In this document: positions 49,337 to 57,128 of the stretch, piece after piece
How positions within the stretch are numbered: the first letter of the stretch is position 1
Layout of the letters: every line of letters begins with the position of its first letter
Assembly: GCF_016863495.1 (NCBI RefSeq)
Contig: NZ_BOOZ01000004.1
Coordinates: 124,001 to 188,000 of the forward strand
Source: Micromonospora andamanensis
GTDB lineage: Bacteria > Actinomycetota > Actinomycetes > Mycobacteriales > Micromonosporaceae
Length of the DNA: 64,000 bases
Direction: 5' to 3'
The notes under the pieces: model-generated
What the model saw: only the letters and a program-made list of their open reading frames with translations
The model's database searches: none
Told to the model about the DNA's origin: nothing
Program-made: the position numbers and the translations under genes

Positions 49337-49693
49337 GTGCGGTTTCCGCTGTTCGTCGCCGCGGTGTCACGCCGGTCCGGGCTGGCGCCCGAATCCGCGG
49401 CCATCGTCGCGCGGGCGGTTCTGCAGACAGTGGTGGAGCGGATGACCGGCTCGCCGCCGATCGACCCGACGGGGTACCTGCCGACCGAGCTGACCGACGC
49501 GGTGTCGCCGGGCGGGCCGACCGACTTCCTGCGCCGGGTGGGCGAGCGGGCCGGAGTCGACGAGCGTACGGCTGCCGCCGGTGCCGCCGCCGTGTTCGCC
49601 ACCCTGCGCGAGACGGTGACCGTCGGCGAGTTCCAGGAGATGGTGGCGCGGCTACCGACCGCCAGCGGCGACATCGACTCGATCGCCGGGTGA
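49337..49693 (+). CDS. DUF2267 family protein
   Basis: A 118-residue helical protein matching DUF2267: FVAAVSRRSGLAPESAAIVARAVLQTVVERM, then LPTELTDAV and FLRRVGERAGVDE, ending MVARLPTASGD. DUF2267 proteins are widespread in actinobacteria and often found with stress genes, but the biochemical role is unknown. The start is GTG at 49337. Confidence 0.82.
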   Translation: MRFPLFVAAVSRRSGLAPESAAIVARAVLQTVVERMTGSPPIDPTGYLPTELTDAVSPGGPTDFLRRVGERAGVDERTAAAGAAAVFATLRETVTVGEFQEMVARLPTASGDIDSIAG

Positions 49694-49770
49694 GGCGCTA
49701 CCCACACCCGGCGCAGACGAGCCCGCTCCCTGCCGGCAGTAGGGTCGGTGACAGCGGATAGGCTGCCGCC

Positions 49771-50253
49771 GTGGCAGGTCTGTTCAGGAGTGTGGCGTCC
49801 CGTGTCGGCGCGGTGATTCCGAGGCCGCGAGCCGCCGGGCCGTCCCCGGCGAAGCTCGCGCGACGGCGTCAGGTGAGCGCGTTGCAGCGCCGCGAGTTGT
49901 CGTACGCCCCGGAGCCCGACGGCCAGGCCGACCCGGGGGAGATCGTCTGGACCTGGGTGTCCTACGAGGACGACCCCCGGCAGGGCAAGGACCGACCGGT
50001 GCTGGTGGTGGGCCGGCACAGCCGGACGCTGTTCGGGCTGATGCTCTCCAGCCAGCAGGACCGCCAGGACGACCGGCACTGGCTGGCGCTCGGGCCCGGG
50101 GAATGGGACCGTGACCGGCGTCCGAGCTGGGTGCGCCTGGACCGGGTGCTGACCATGCGGGAGGACAGCATCCGCCGGGAGGGCGCGGTGCTGGACCGGG
50201 CCCGGTTCGACCGGGTGGGCCAGGCCCTGCGCGCGGGGTACGGCTGGCGCTGA
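49771..50253 (+). CDS. MazF/PemK-like toxin-family protein
   Basis: A 160-residue protein. The core GEIVWTWVSYEDDPRQGKDRPVLVVGR is the PemK/MazF beta-barrel signature, preceded by about 55 residues of basic N-terminal extension. MazF enzymes cut mRNA at short sites. No antitoxin gene is adjacent: the upstream neighbour is DUF2267 and the downstream gene is on the other strand. Either the antitoxin is elsewhere or this is a non-toxic actinobacterial homologue. The GTG start at 49771 is supported by the downstream frame. Confidence 0.75.
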   Translation: MAGLFRSVASRVGAVIPRPRAAGPSPAKLARRRQVSALQRRELSYAPEPDGQADPGEIVWTWVSYEDDPRQGKDRPVLVVGRHSRTLFGLMLSSQQDRQDDRHWLALGPGEWDRDRRPSWVRLDRVLTMREDSIRREGAVLDRARFDRVGQALRAGYGWR

Positions 50254-50282
50254 CCGCCCGCCTCGCTGCGGAGCCGGTGGCC

Positions 50283-50933
50283 TCAGCCTGACCGCTGCGC
50301 CGGGTCGACAGCGGCGTCGTGGGCGTCCGGCGGCGGGTACGGCTGCTCCGCGAGCAGCCGGGCCAGGTGGGCGCTGTTGAGCGCCAGCGCACTCGTCGTC
50401 CGACCGGTGGTGTCGGGCTTGGGGCGGGCGTCGATGTAGTCGGTCTTGTGCAACGCCTCGCCAACCCAGTAGGTCGCGCCGGCGGCCGGGCAGGTGAAGC
50501 CGACCTCGTTGAGCGCCTGCTGCACCTGGCCGATCGTGTGGTGCGCGCCGTCCTCGTTGCCGACCACGGCTACTGCGCCGATCTTGCCGTAGGTGAGCAG
50601 CCGCCCCTGCTCGTCGGTCTCGCTGAGCTCGGCGTCGAGGCGTTCCAGGATCATCTTGCACACGCTCGACGGCTGGCCGAGCCAGATGGGTGTGGCGATC
50701 ACCAGGATCTGTGCGGAGAGCAGCTTGGCGCGGATCTGCGGCCAGCCGTCCCCGTCGCCCTCGTCCGTGGAGACACCGAAGCGGACGTCGTGGTCCACCA
50801 CCCGGATCAGCTCGCCTGTCACCCCCTGCTCGCCGAGGGCGTCGAGTACCTCCCGTGCCAGGACTTCCGAGCTGGACCGGGCGGGGGAGCGTTTGAGGGT
50901 GCAGTTGAGGACCAACGCTCTGATGCCCGCCAT
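50283..50933 (-). CDS. Flavodoxin-like NAD(P)H-dependent oxidoreductase
   Basis: A 216-residue flavodoxin-fold protein: ALVLNCTLKRSPARSSSE binds the FMN phosphate, ILVIATPIWLGQPSSVCKMILERLDA lies near the flavin, and VAVVGNEDGAHHTIGQV forms the third loop. It is similar to iron-sulfur-free NADPH-dependent FMN reductases and WrbA-like enzymes. The ATG at 50933 starts directly at the fold. It stands alone between the MazF-like gene and the diguanylate cyclase. Confidence 0.85.
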   Translation of the reverse strand: MAGIRALVLNCTLKRSPARSSSEVLAREVLDALGEQGVTGELIRVVDHDVRFGVSTDEGDGDGWPQIRAKLLSAQILVIATPIWLGQPSSVCKMILERLDAELSETDEQGRLLTYGKIGAVAVVGNEDGAHHTIGQVQQALNEVGFTCPAAGATYWVGEALHKTDYIDARPKPDTTGRTTSALALNSAHLARLLAEQPYPPPDAHDAAVDPAQRSG

Positions 50934-51023
50934 GATCTTCCCTCCGCCGTATGGACCTGGTTCTGGCGGAGTACCCGGCTCTCGACAGGCGACGCGTGGG
51001 TCGCGGTCGCAACCGGGACGGCG

Positions 51024-51671
51024 TCAGCACTCGGCGAGGTACGCGGTGTCGTGCAGGGCGCGGCCCGGTCGGCCACTGCCGAGCGCCTTGGCCTCGTACA
51101 TCGCCGCGTCGGCGCGGTTGAGCGCCTCGGTGAGCTGGCTGTCCTGCACGGGTGCCAGGCCGACCGAGGCGGTCACCCGGAGGCTGACGGCACCCATCGG
51201 GATCGGCGCGGCGAGCATGTCGTACAACCGTCGGGTCGCGTGGTCGATCCACCGCCGGTCGAGGGTGGGGGTGGCCAGCAGCCCGGCGAACTCGTCACCG
51301 CCGAGGCGGGCCACCAGGTTGTCGCCGGCGAAGGTGGCCAGTCGCTCGGCGACGCTGACCAGCACCTGATCGCCGGCCGCGTGCCCGTACCTGTCGTTTA
51401 TCTGTTTGAAGTCGTCGAGATCGAGCACCACGGCGATCAGGTGGTGGCCGGAACGGTCGGTGAGCAGCGTCGCGGCGAGGCGGTAGAAGGCCCGCCGGTT
51501 GGGCAGGCCGGTCAGCGGGTCGTGGCTGGCGGCGTGCCGCTCGGCGGTGAGCTCGGCCTGGAGCCGCCCGATCTCTGCTTCGGCCCGCACGGCCCGGCGC
51601 CCCAACTGCCAGGAGGAGAGCAACGCTCCTGCGGCGCAGATGCCGGACGCGACGGTCAGCGGATCCGGCAC
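51024..51671 (-). CDS. GGDEF-domain diguanylate cyclase
   Basis: A 215-residue protein with one N-terminal membrane-associated segment (VASGICAAGALLSSWQLGRRA), a short coiled-coil linker, and a GGDEF domain from HDPLTGLPNRRAFYR to the end. The active-site motif RLGGDEF is intact, and VVLDLDDFKQINDRYGH supplies the metal-binding Asp, so cyclase activity is likely. The start is uncertain: GTG at 51671 fits GGGAG spacing, with GTG at 51674 or 51695 possible. There is no EAL domain, and the inhibitory RxxD site is absent just before GGDEF. Confidence 0.88.
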   Translation of the reverse strand: MPDPLTVASGICAAGALLSSWQLGRRAVRAEAEIGRLQAELTAERHAASHDPLTGLPNRRAFYRLAATLLTDRSGHHLIAVVLDLDDFKQINDRYGHAAGDQVLVSVAERLATFAGDNLVARLGGDEFAGLLATPTLDRRWIDHATRRLYDMLAAPIPMGAVSLRVTASVGLAPVQDSQLTEALNRADAAMYEAKALGSGRPGRALHDTAYLAEC

Positions 51672-51787
51672 CACTATCTCCCTTCCCCGCGACACACGCC
51701 CGGCGCCGATCGGCGGACGCTGCCAGACACCTCGTTTCCCCTGATGGTCGTCAGGTTGGCGGAACAGAACGTGAGCAGGTGAGCGTC

Positions 51788-51847
51788 ACGCACGTGCGTT
51801 ATCATCCCCGGTGTCCATTGCAGATGCAATAGCAGATGCACGTGCAT
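51788..51847. promoter_or_regulatory. Cluster of three palindromes upstream of the DUF397 gene
   Basis: ACGCACGTGCGT (51788-51799) and ATGCACGTGCAT (51836-51847) are perfect 12-bp palindromes sharing the core GCACGTGC. ATTGCAGATGCAAT (51817-51830) is an inverted repeat between them. Together they look like a multi-site operator between the diguanylate cyclase and DUF397 promoters. Confidence 0.55.
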
Positions 51848-51925
51848 AACGAGCCGACACCGTCCCTCAAGCCGCTACCGCTCCTCCCACGGCACCGGCG
51901 CCTATCGGAGAGAACAAAAGCCCTC

Positions 51926-52165
51926 ATGCAGCAGCCGCCAAACGGTGTTCCCGTTAACCACTTGCCTCCCCTCGCCTGGCAGAAGAGCCGGCGCAGCAAC
52001 CCCAGCGGAAACTGCGTCGAACTGGCGGAACTGCCGGGCGGCGCGGGCATCGCCCTGCGCAACTCCCGGCACCCTGACGGACCCGCACTGATCTACACGG
52101 TGGACGAGATCGCCGCGTTCGTGCTCGGTGCCCGGGACGGTGACTTCGATCATCTGATCGGCTGA
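51926..52165 (+). CDS. DUF397 family protein
   Basis: A 79-residue DUF397 protein: LAWQKSRRSNPSGNCVELAEL, then IALRNSRHPDGPALIYTVDEIAAFV and GDFDHLIG at the end. Such proteins are partners or regulators of neighbouring XRE/DUF5753 proteins in streptomycetes and relatives (BldB/WhiJ-like pairs) and influence development and antibiotic production. A start at ATG 51836 would add 30 residues lacking family similarity. Confidence 0.88.
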   Translation: MQQPPNGVPVNHLPPLAWQKSRRSNPSGNCVELAELPGGAGIALRNSRHPDGPALIYTVDEIAAFVLGARDGDFDHLIG

Positions 52166-52297
52166 CCCCACATCCCATCGACGGGATTCGTCGCGCGCGG
52201 GATGGGCGGTTCACCTCACTGACGGTTCATGGCATGCTTACACGTCGGTCGAGTCGGTCCACCGGATCGGCCGCTGACAGCATGCGGAGGACGGTAG

Positions 52298-53185
52298 GTG
52301 ACAATGGTTTCCGCCGAGGAGGGCCCGGCGGCCGGCCCGACCGTGCTGCGGATGCTGCTGGGTGCCCAGTTGCGACGGTTGCGGGAGTCGCGGGGGGTGA
52401 CCCGGGAGAGCGCCGGCTGGGAGATCCGGTCCTCGGAATCCAAGATCAGCCGGATGGAGCTGGGGCGGGTCGGGTTCAAGGAGCGCGACGTCGCCGATCT
52501 GCTCACGCTCTACGGCGTCACGTCCGAGCAGGAGCGGGCGGCGTTGCTCAAGCTCGCCCGGGACGCGAACAACCCCGGTTGGTGGCACCGTTACGGCGAT
52601 GTCCTGCCGTCGTGGTTCCAGTCGTACCTCGGCCTGGAGGCCGCGGCCGCGCTCATCCGCAGCTACGAGGTCCAGTTCGTCCCGGGTCTGTTGCAGACCC
52701 CGGAGTACGCCCGTGCCGTGGTGCTGCTCGGGCACAGCACGGCAGGTCCCGATGAGATCGACCGTCGGGTGGACCTGCGGATGCGTCGACAGGAGTTGTT
52801 GTCCCGACCGCGTCCGCCGCGCCTGTGGGCGGTCGTCGACGAGGCGGCGCTGCGCCGGCCGATCGGTGGCCCAGAGGTGATGCGCGGCCAACTGGAAGCA
52901 CTGCTCAAGGCCACCCGTACGTCGAACGTCCGGCTCCAGGTGATCCCGTTCGCCGCCGGCGGCCACGCCGCTGCCGGCGGTGCCTTCACCATCCTGCGCT
53001 TCGGCGACCAGGACCTGCCCGACATCGTCTACATCGAACAGTTGACGAGCGCCATCTACCTGGACAAGCGCGAGGACCTGGACTTCTACGCGGTGGCCAT
53101 GGAGCGGCTCTGTGTCGAGGCCGAGCCCCCGGAGCGCACCCCGGAGATCCTCGAACGAATGATCTCCGACCTCCACCCCCGCTAA
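52298..53185 (+). CDS. XRE-family regulator with DUF5753 domain
   Basis: A 295-residue WhiJ-like regulator. The helix-turn-helix is at about residues 18-70 (GAQLRRLRESRGVTRESAGWEI, SESKISRMELGR), then the DUF5753 domain. That domain begins near FQSYLGLEAAAALIRSYEVQF with VPGLLQTPEYARAV and continues to IVYIEQLTSAIYLDKRED. It forms the classical pair with the DUF397 gene just upstream. The start is GTG at 52298, seven bases after GGAGG. The effector may be a small molecule bound by DUF5753. Confidence 0.9.
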   Translation: MTMVSAEEGPAAGPTVLRMLLGAQLRRLRESRGVTRESAGWEIRSSESKISRMELGRVGFKERDVADLLTLYGVTSEQERAALLKLARDANNPGWWHRYGDVLPSWFQSYLGLEAAAALIRSYEVQFVPGLLQTPEYARAVVLLGHSTAGPDEIDRRVDLRMRRQELLSRPRPPRLWAVVDEAALRRPIGGPEVMRGQLEALLKATRTSNVRLQVIPFAAGGHAAAGGAFTILRFGDQDLPDIVYIEQLTSAIYLDKREDLDFYAVAMERLCVEAEPPERTPEILERMISDLHPR

Positions 53186-53218
53186 CAACCTCCCTCCCTC
53201 CTCGCACGCCCTTCTCCT

Positions 53219-53279
53219 GTTGATCATGAAGTTATTGCCCTGGGTAAGCGCTTACCTCGGCTATAACCTCATGATCAAC
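53219..53279. repeat. Nested inverted repeat with central GTAAGCGCTTAC palindrome
   Basis: Outer arms GTTGATCATGAAGTTAT (53219-53235) and its near-perfect complement (53263-53279, one mismatch in 17) surround a 14-bp perfect palindrome, GGTAAGCGCTTACC (53243-53256). It lies between the DUF5753 gene and the LacI gene. It may combine a terminator with a LacI-type operator. Confidence 0.6.
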
Positions 53280-53332
53280 GGCTTGGGCGACTTGGGTGGG
53301 TGTTGACCGGGGGTGGGGGTGGGGGGTAGGTT

Positions 53333-53363
53333 CTGGATCGATTCAGTTGCTGGATCGATCCAG
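53333..53363. promoter_or_regulatory. Tandem LacI operators upstream of the lacI-family gene
   Basis: CTGGATCGATTCAG (53333-53346) and CTGGATCGATCCAG (53350-53363, perfect palindrome) repeat with 17-bp centre spacing, ending 14 bases before the GTG. This strongly suggests autoregulation by the LacI protein. Confidence 0.75.
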
Positions 53364-53377
53364 AAGGGGGTGCGGGG

Positions 53378-54433
53378 GTGAAGCCGACGTTGCGGGCGGT
53401 GGCTGAGGCGGTCGGGGTTTCGCGGAGCACGGTCTCCAACGCGTACGGGCGGCCGGACCAGCTCTCCCCGCAGCTGCGTCAGCGCATCCTGGAGACCGCG
53501 CGGCAGATGGGTTACCCAGGGCCCGACCCGACCGCCCGGTCGCTGCGACGGGGCTTCGTCGGCGCCATCGGCGTGCTGTTCACCTCCCGACTGTCGTACG
53601 CCTTCACCGACCCCTTCGCCGTCCGATTCCTCACCGGGGTGGCCGAGGCGGCCGAACGTCACGACAGCAACCTGCTGCTGGTACCGCTGCCCGATGACGC
53701 GGTCGGCGCGCGGACGGCTGTGGAGAACGCCGCGGTCGACGGTTTCTGCGTCTACTGCGCCGGTGACGAGGAGGGCATCCTCGACACGATCCGTGGCCGT
53801 GGCCTGCCCTTCGTCACCACCTCCTCGCGTCCCCGGGCCGACGATCTCTGGGTCGGCATCGACGAGCGGGCCGCGGCCCGCTCGGCCGCGACCCACCTGA
53901 CCGCGCTCGGTCACCGCAGGGTCGCCCTGCTCGGTCACGACGTCCTGCCGGACGCACCGGCCGGGCCGCTACGGGTCGACGACGTGGCCGACGTGCCGCA
54001 CCCCACCACCCGTGACCGTCTGGCCGGTTTCGCCGACGCCTTCGCGGCGGCCGGCGTCGCCTGGTCCGACCTGACGGTGCTGACCGCCACCGACAACACC
54101 CGCGTCGCCGGTGCCGCAGCCGTCCGGTCGCTGCCGAGCCTGCCCGAACCGCCCACCGCGGTGCTGGCCTGCTCCGACGTGCTCGCCCTGGGTGCCCTCG
54201 ACGTCCTGCGACCCGACGGCGAGCCGGGGCCGCGCGTCTCCGTGACCGGCTTCGACGACATCGCCGAGGCCGAAGCGGCCGGCCTGACCACCATCCGCCA
54301 ACCTGGCGAGGCGAAGGGCCGCAGCGCCGCCACACTGCTGTTCGACCCACCCGTGGACGCCGCCGCAGGCCAGATCCTGCTACCCACCACGCTCGTCGTC
54401 CGGAGCAGCTCCGGACCGGCCCCGAGGAGTTGA
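53378..54433 (+). CDS. LacI family transcriptional regulator
   Basis: A 351-residue regulator. The helix-turn-helix is at residues 4-25 (LRAVAEAVGVSRSTVSNAYG) with the hinge helix near RQMGYPGPDPTARSL. The periplasmic-binding-protein-like domain includes GAIGVLFTSRLSYAFTDPF, HLTALGHRRVALLG, PTAVLACSDVLALGAL and VTGFDDIAEAEAAGLTTIRQP. The start is GTG at 53378. Tandem operators directly upstream indicate self-control. No sugar operon is adjacent; a short gene follows immediately. Confidence 0.92.
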   Translation: MKPTLRAVAEAVGVSRSTVSNAYGRPDQLSPQLRQRILETARQMGYPGPDPTARSLRRGFVGAIGVLFTSRLSYAFTDPFAVRFLTGVAEAAERHDSNLLLVPLPDDAVGARTAVENAAVDGFCVYCAGDEEGILDTIRGRGLPFVTTSSRPRADDLWVGIDERAAARSAATHLTALGHRRVALLGHDVLPDAPAGPLRVDDVADVPHPTTRDRLAGFADAFAAAGVAWSDLTVLTATDNTRVAGAAAVRSLPSLPEPPTAVLACSDVLALGALDVLRPDGEPGPRVSVTGFDDIAEAEAAGLTTIRQPGEAKGRSAATLLFDPPVDAAAGQILLPTTLVVRSSSGPAPRS

Positions 54434-54435
54434 CC

Positions 54436-54642
54436 ATGGAACAGCCCATCGGCTTCATCACGGCCGTCGACGCGGTCACCCGCCATGTCATGTCGGCCCG
54501 GCCGGACGCACCGGTCCGGCCCGACGTGCCGCAGCCGGCGCGACTGGCGGGCACCCGCCGGCTCGCCGCCGGGGCGTTGCGTCGACTCGCTGACCAGATC
54601 CAGCCCCGCCCCGTGCCCGCCTCGCCCGCCTGCCGCACGTAG
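54436..54642 (+). CDS. Small hypothetical protein downstream of lacI
   Basis: A 68-residue protein starting ATG two bases after the LacI stop (a TTG at 54430 would overlap it). It is Ala/Arg/Pro-rich, with a helix RRLAAGALRRLADQI near the C-terminus. No family is recognised. Position suggests cotranscription with lacI. It could be a real small protein; coding evidence is limited to position and codon composition. Confidence 0.5.
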   Translation: MEQPIGFITAVDAVTRHVMSARPDAPVRPDVPQPARLAGTRRLAAGALRRLADQIQPRPVPASPACRT

Positions 54643-54791
54643 GGCTGTCGCGACGTCCCTGACCGCCGCGAGCCAGGGACTTCGCCACCCGCCGCGGGCC
54701 CGCCCCCGGCGAGCCGGTCCGCGGGCAGCACGACGGGTCGGTGACAGCCGTGGGTGGTGTGCCGGTGGTGTACCAGGCAGACTGGAAGCCC

Positions 54792-56324
54792 ATGTCGCCG
54801 TTCACCCCCAGCCTGCGGTTGCACGACCGCTACGTGCTGCACGACCGCATCGGCCTCGGCGGAATGTCCGAGGTGTGGCGCGCCGAGGACGAGGTCCTCG
54901 GCCGGTCGGTCGCGGTGAAGGTCCTCGCCGGGACGTTCGCCGTCGACCCGGAGCTGCGGGCCACCCTCAGGCGGGAGGCCCGGGCCGCGGCCCGCCTGGC
55001 TCACCCGCACGTCACCCAGGTGTACGACTACGGCGAGGCGGCCCTGGCCGACGGCAGTGTCGTGCCGTACCTGGTGATGGAACTGGTCGACGGGCGGAAC
55101 CTCGCCGACCGGCTGACGGACGGCCCACTGCCCTGGCGACCGGCGCTGCGGATGGCCGCCGAGGTGGCCGCCGCCCTGGCCGCCGCGCACCGCCTGGGCG
55201 TGGTGCACCGCGACATCAAACCGGGCAACGTGATGCTCACCGACAACGGTGCCAAGGTGCTCGACTTCGGCATCGCCGCACTCGCCGGGACACCGCCGCC
55301 CGGTGCCCGCCCGGCGGGCGCAGCCCTGATGGGTACGCCCGCCTACCTCGCGCCCGAGCGGTTGAGCGCCGACCCGCCGCATCCGGCGAGCGACGTGTAC
55401 GCCCTCGGCGCGCTGCTGTACCGCACCCTTACCGGCGACGTGCCGCTGCCGGTGCGTAGCTGGCAGGACGCGGTCCGGGTGCACGCCGAGCGTCCGGCAG
55501 TGGCACCGCTGCGGGTGCCGGGGCTGCCGGCCGACCTCGCTGAGCTGGTGCTGGCCTGCCTTGACCCTGATCCGGAACGACGCCCCACCGCCGGGCGACT
55601 GGCCGTCCGGTTCCGCGCCGCCGCCACCGCACCGGCGGCACCGGCCACTGTCGACCCACCTGTGACCAGCGGCGGTCGGCGCGCGGTGGACGCGACCCGG
55701 CAGTTGCGCCAGCATCCACCGACCCTTGTCGACCCGGTGCCCCGCCCCGTGGCCGCCCCGTCCACCGTTCGGCCCCGACCCGCGTCGGGCGGACCACTGC
55801 GCGGTCTCGCCCGCGCCGGGGCGGCGGCCGGACGGCCACCGGGCCGGCGGGGGCGTACCGGCCCGCCAGCGGGCGCACTTGTCACGTTCGTCATGGTCCT
55901 GCTCCTCGGCCTGGGCGCAACTCTCGTTCTCGGTGACCCGGGCGACGGGCAGTCGACCGCCGCGCCGACCACCACGCGGCCGGCCGCCCCGCCGTCCTCG
56001 TCCGCGCCCGCCGCACCACGACCCGAGGCCACCTCGTCGGCCGCCCGGCCGGAACCGGTGAGTCTGCGCCGGGCGGCTGTCGAACTCATCGCGTTGCTCA
56101 CCGAGGCACAGCTCACCGGCGAGATCGACCGTAAGGCCGCCGACCGGCTGCGCAAGGACCTCACCGAGTTGGCCGGGGGCAGGCCGAAGGAGCAGGAGAA
56201 GCGCGTCGAGGATCTGCGCGACCGGCTCGACGACGAGGTCGAACGCGGCCGGCTACCGGCGGATCTCGCCGACCGGGTGGACGACGTGCTGGACCGGTTC
56301 GAGGCGGCCCTGCCGGAGGACTGA
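54792..56324 (+). CDS. Membrane-anchored serine/threonine protein kinase (PknB-like)
   Basis: A 510-residue kinase. The catalytic domain is at about residues 12-270: glycine loop GLGGMSEVW, Lys in VAVKVLAG, HRDIKPGN with the catalytic Asp, DFG, and APE in YLAPERLS. A Pro/Arg-rich linker leads to one transmembrane helix near residues 365-385 (LVTFVMVLLLGLGATLVLG). Outside the cell there is a Ser/Thr/Pro/Ala segment and a charged helical domain (LIALLTEAQLTGEIDRKAAD, LRDRLDDEVERGRL). No PASTA repeats are present, so the signal is unlikely to be muropeptide binding of the PknB kind. Confidence 0.9.
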   Translation: MSPFTPSLRLHDRYVLHDRIGLGGMSEVWRAEDEVLGRSVAVKVLAGTFAVDPELRATLRREARAAARLAHPHVTQVYDYGEAALADGSVVPYLVMELVDGRNLADRLTDGPLPWRPALRMAAEVAAALAAAHRLGVVHRDIKPGNVMLTDNGAKVLDFGIAALAGTPPPGARPAGAALMGTPAYLAPERLSADPPHPASDVYALGALLYRTLTGDVPLPVRSWQDAVRVHAERPAVAPLRVPGLPADLAELVLACLDPDPERRPTAGRLAVRFRAAATAPAAPATVDPPVTSGGRRAVDATRQLRQHPPTLVDPVPRPVAAPSTVRPRPASGGPLRGLARAGAAAGRPPGRRGRTGPPAGALVTFVMVLLLGLGATLVLGDPGDGQSTAAPTTTRPAAPPSSSAPAAPRPEATSSAARPEPVSLRRAAVELIALLTEAQLTGEIDRKAADRLRKDLTELAGGRPKEQEKRVEDLRDRLDDEVERGRLPADLADRVDDVLDRFEAALPED

Positions 56325-56352
56325 ACCCGCCGGCACCGCCGATCGGCCGAGT

Positions 56353-57048
56353 TCAGGTCAGGGTCGCCTGGACGAACTCGCCAGGTGCGGTCCCGGCGCG
56401 GGCGAGCACCGACCCGTCCGGCCCCCAGATCGCCGACCGGCCGGCCGTCTCGGCGAAGCCGCCTCCGGTGGCGCCGGCGAAACTGGCGACGGCGACCACG
56501 ACGCGGTGCGTGGTGGAGATCCGCGAGGCCCGCTGGTCCGGCACGTGTGCCTCCGCCGCGGAGTCGACGATCGAGGCGGCGTAGACGTCGACACCGGCGG
56601 CGCAGGTCCGTGCCGCGTGTTCCTCGACCCCGGTGTCCTTGCAGATCGCCAGGCCGAGGCGCCAGCCGTCGACGTCCAGCACGACAGGTGCCGGCCCCGG
56701 GCGGAACCGGCGCGCCTCGACGTCCCCGAGCCACATCTTGCGGTACGCCACCCGGGCCCCGGCGCCGTCCACGGCGAGGGTGGCGATGTGCTCGCCGGCC
56801 ACCGGAGCGCCGACCAGGGCGAGCGCCCCCACCGACGCGCAGACCGCGACCAGCGGCGCGAGCCGGGAGTCCGAGGGGTCGACAGCTGCGGCGTCGAGCT
56901 CGTAACCGGTCAGCGACAGCTCCGGGAAGACCACCACCCGGGCCGCCGCGGCACGCACCAGCTCCGCGTGCGCCGCCACGTTCGCGTCGATGTCGTACGC
57001 CACGCAGCGGGGCTGGGCGACGGCGATGCTCAGCGGAGGGCGCGACAT
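56353..57048 (-). CDS. Carbon-nitrogen (nitrilase-family) hydrolase
   Basis: A 231-residue nitrilase-superfamily protein with the Glu-Lys-Cys triad E43 (VFPELSLTGYE), K104 (AYRKMW) and C136 (LAICKDTG). It is shorter than most members (about 270) but has all three regions. It would hydrolyse an amide or nitrile, such as an omega-amidase or carbamoylputrescine-type substrate; specificity is unknown. The ATG at 57048 begins the conserved SIAVAQ strand. It converges on the kinase gene. Confidence 0.85.
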   Translation of the reverse strand: MSRPPLSIAVAQPRCVAYDIDANVAAHAELVRAAAARVVVFPELSLTGYELDAAAVDPSDSRLAPLVAVCASVGALALVGAPVAGEHIATLAVDGAGARVAYRKMWLGDVEARRFRPGPAPVVLDVDGWRLGLAICKDTGVEEHAARTCAAGVDVYAASIVDSAAEAHVPDQRASRISTTHRVVVAVASFAGATGGGFAETAGRSAIWGPDGSVLARAGTAPGEFVQATLT

Positions 57049-57128
57049 CCGCGTAGCGTAGGTCGGGCGGGTCAGAAAAGTCGACGCCGGTGCAGCGACT
57101 CTCAGCTGAGGTTCGTAGCGTGTGGGAC

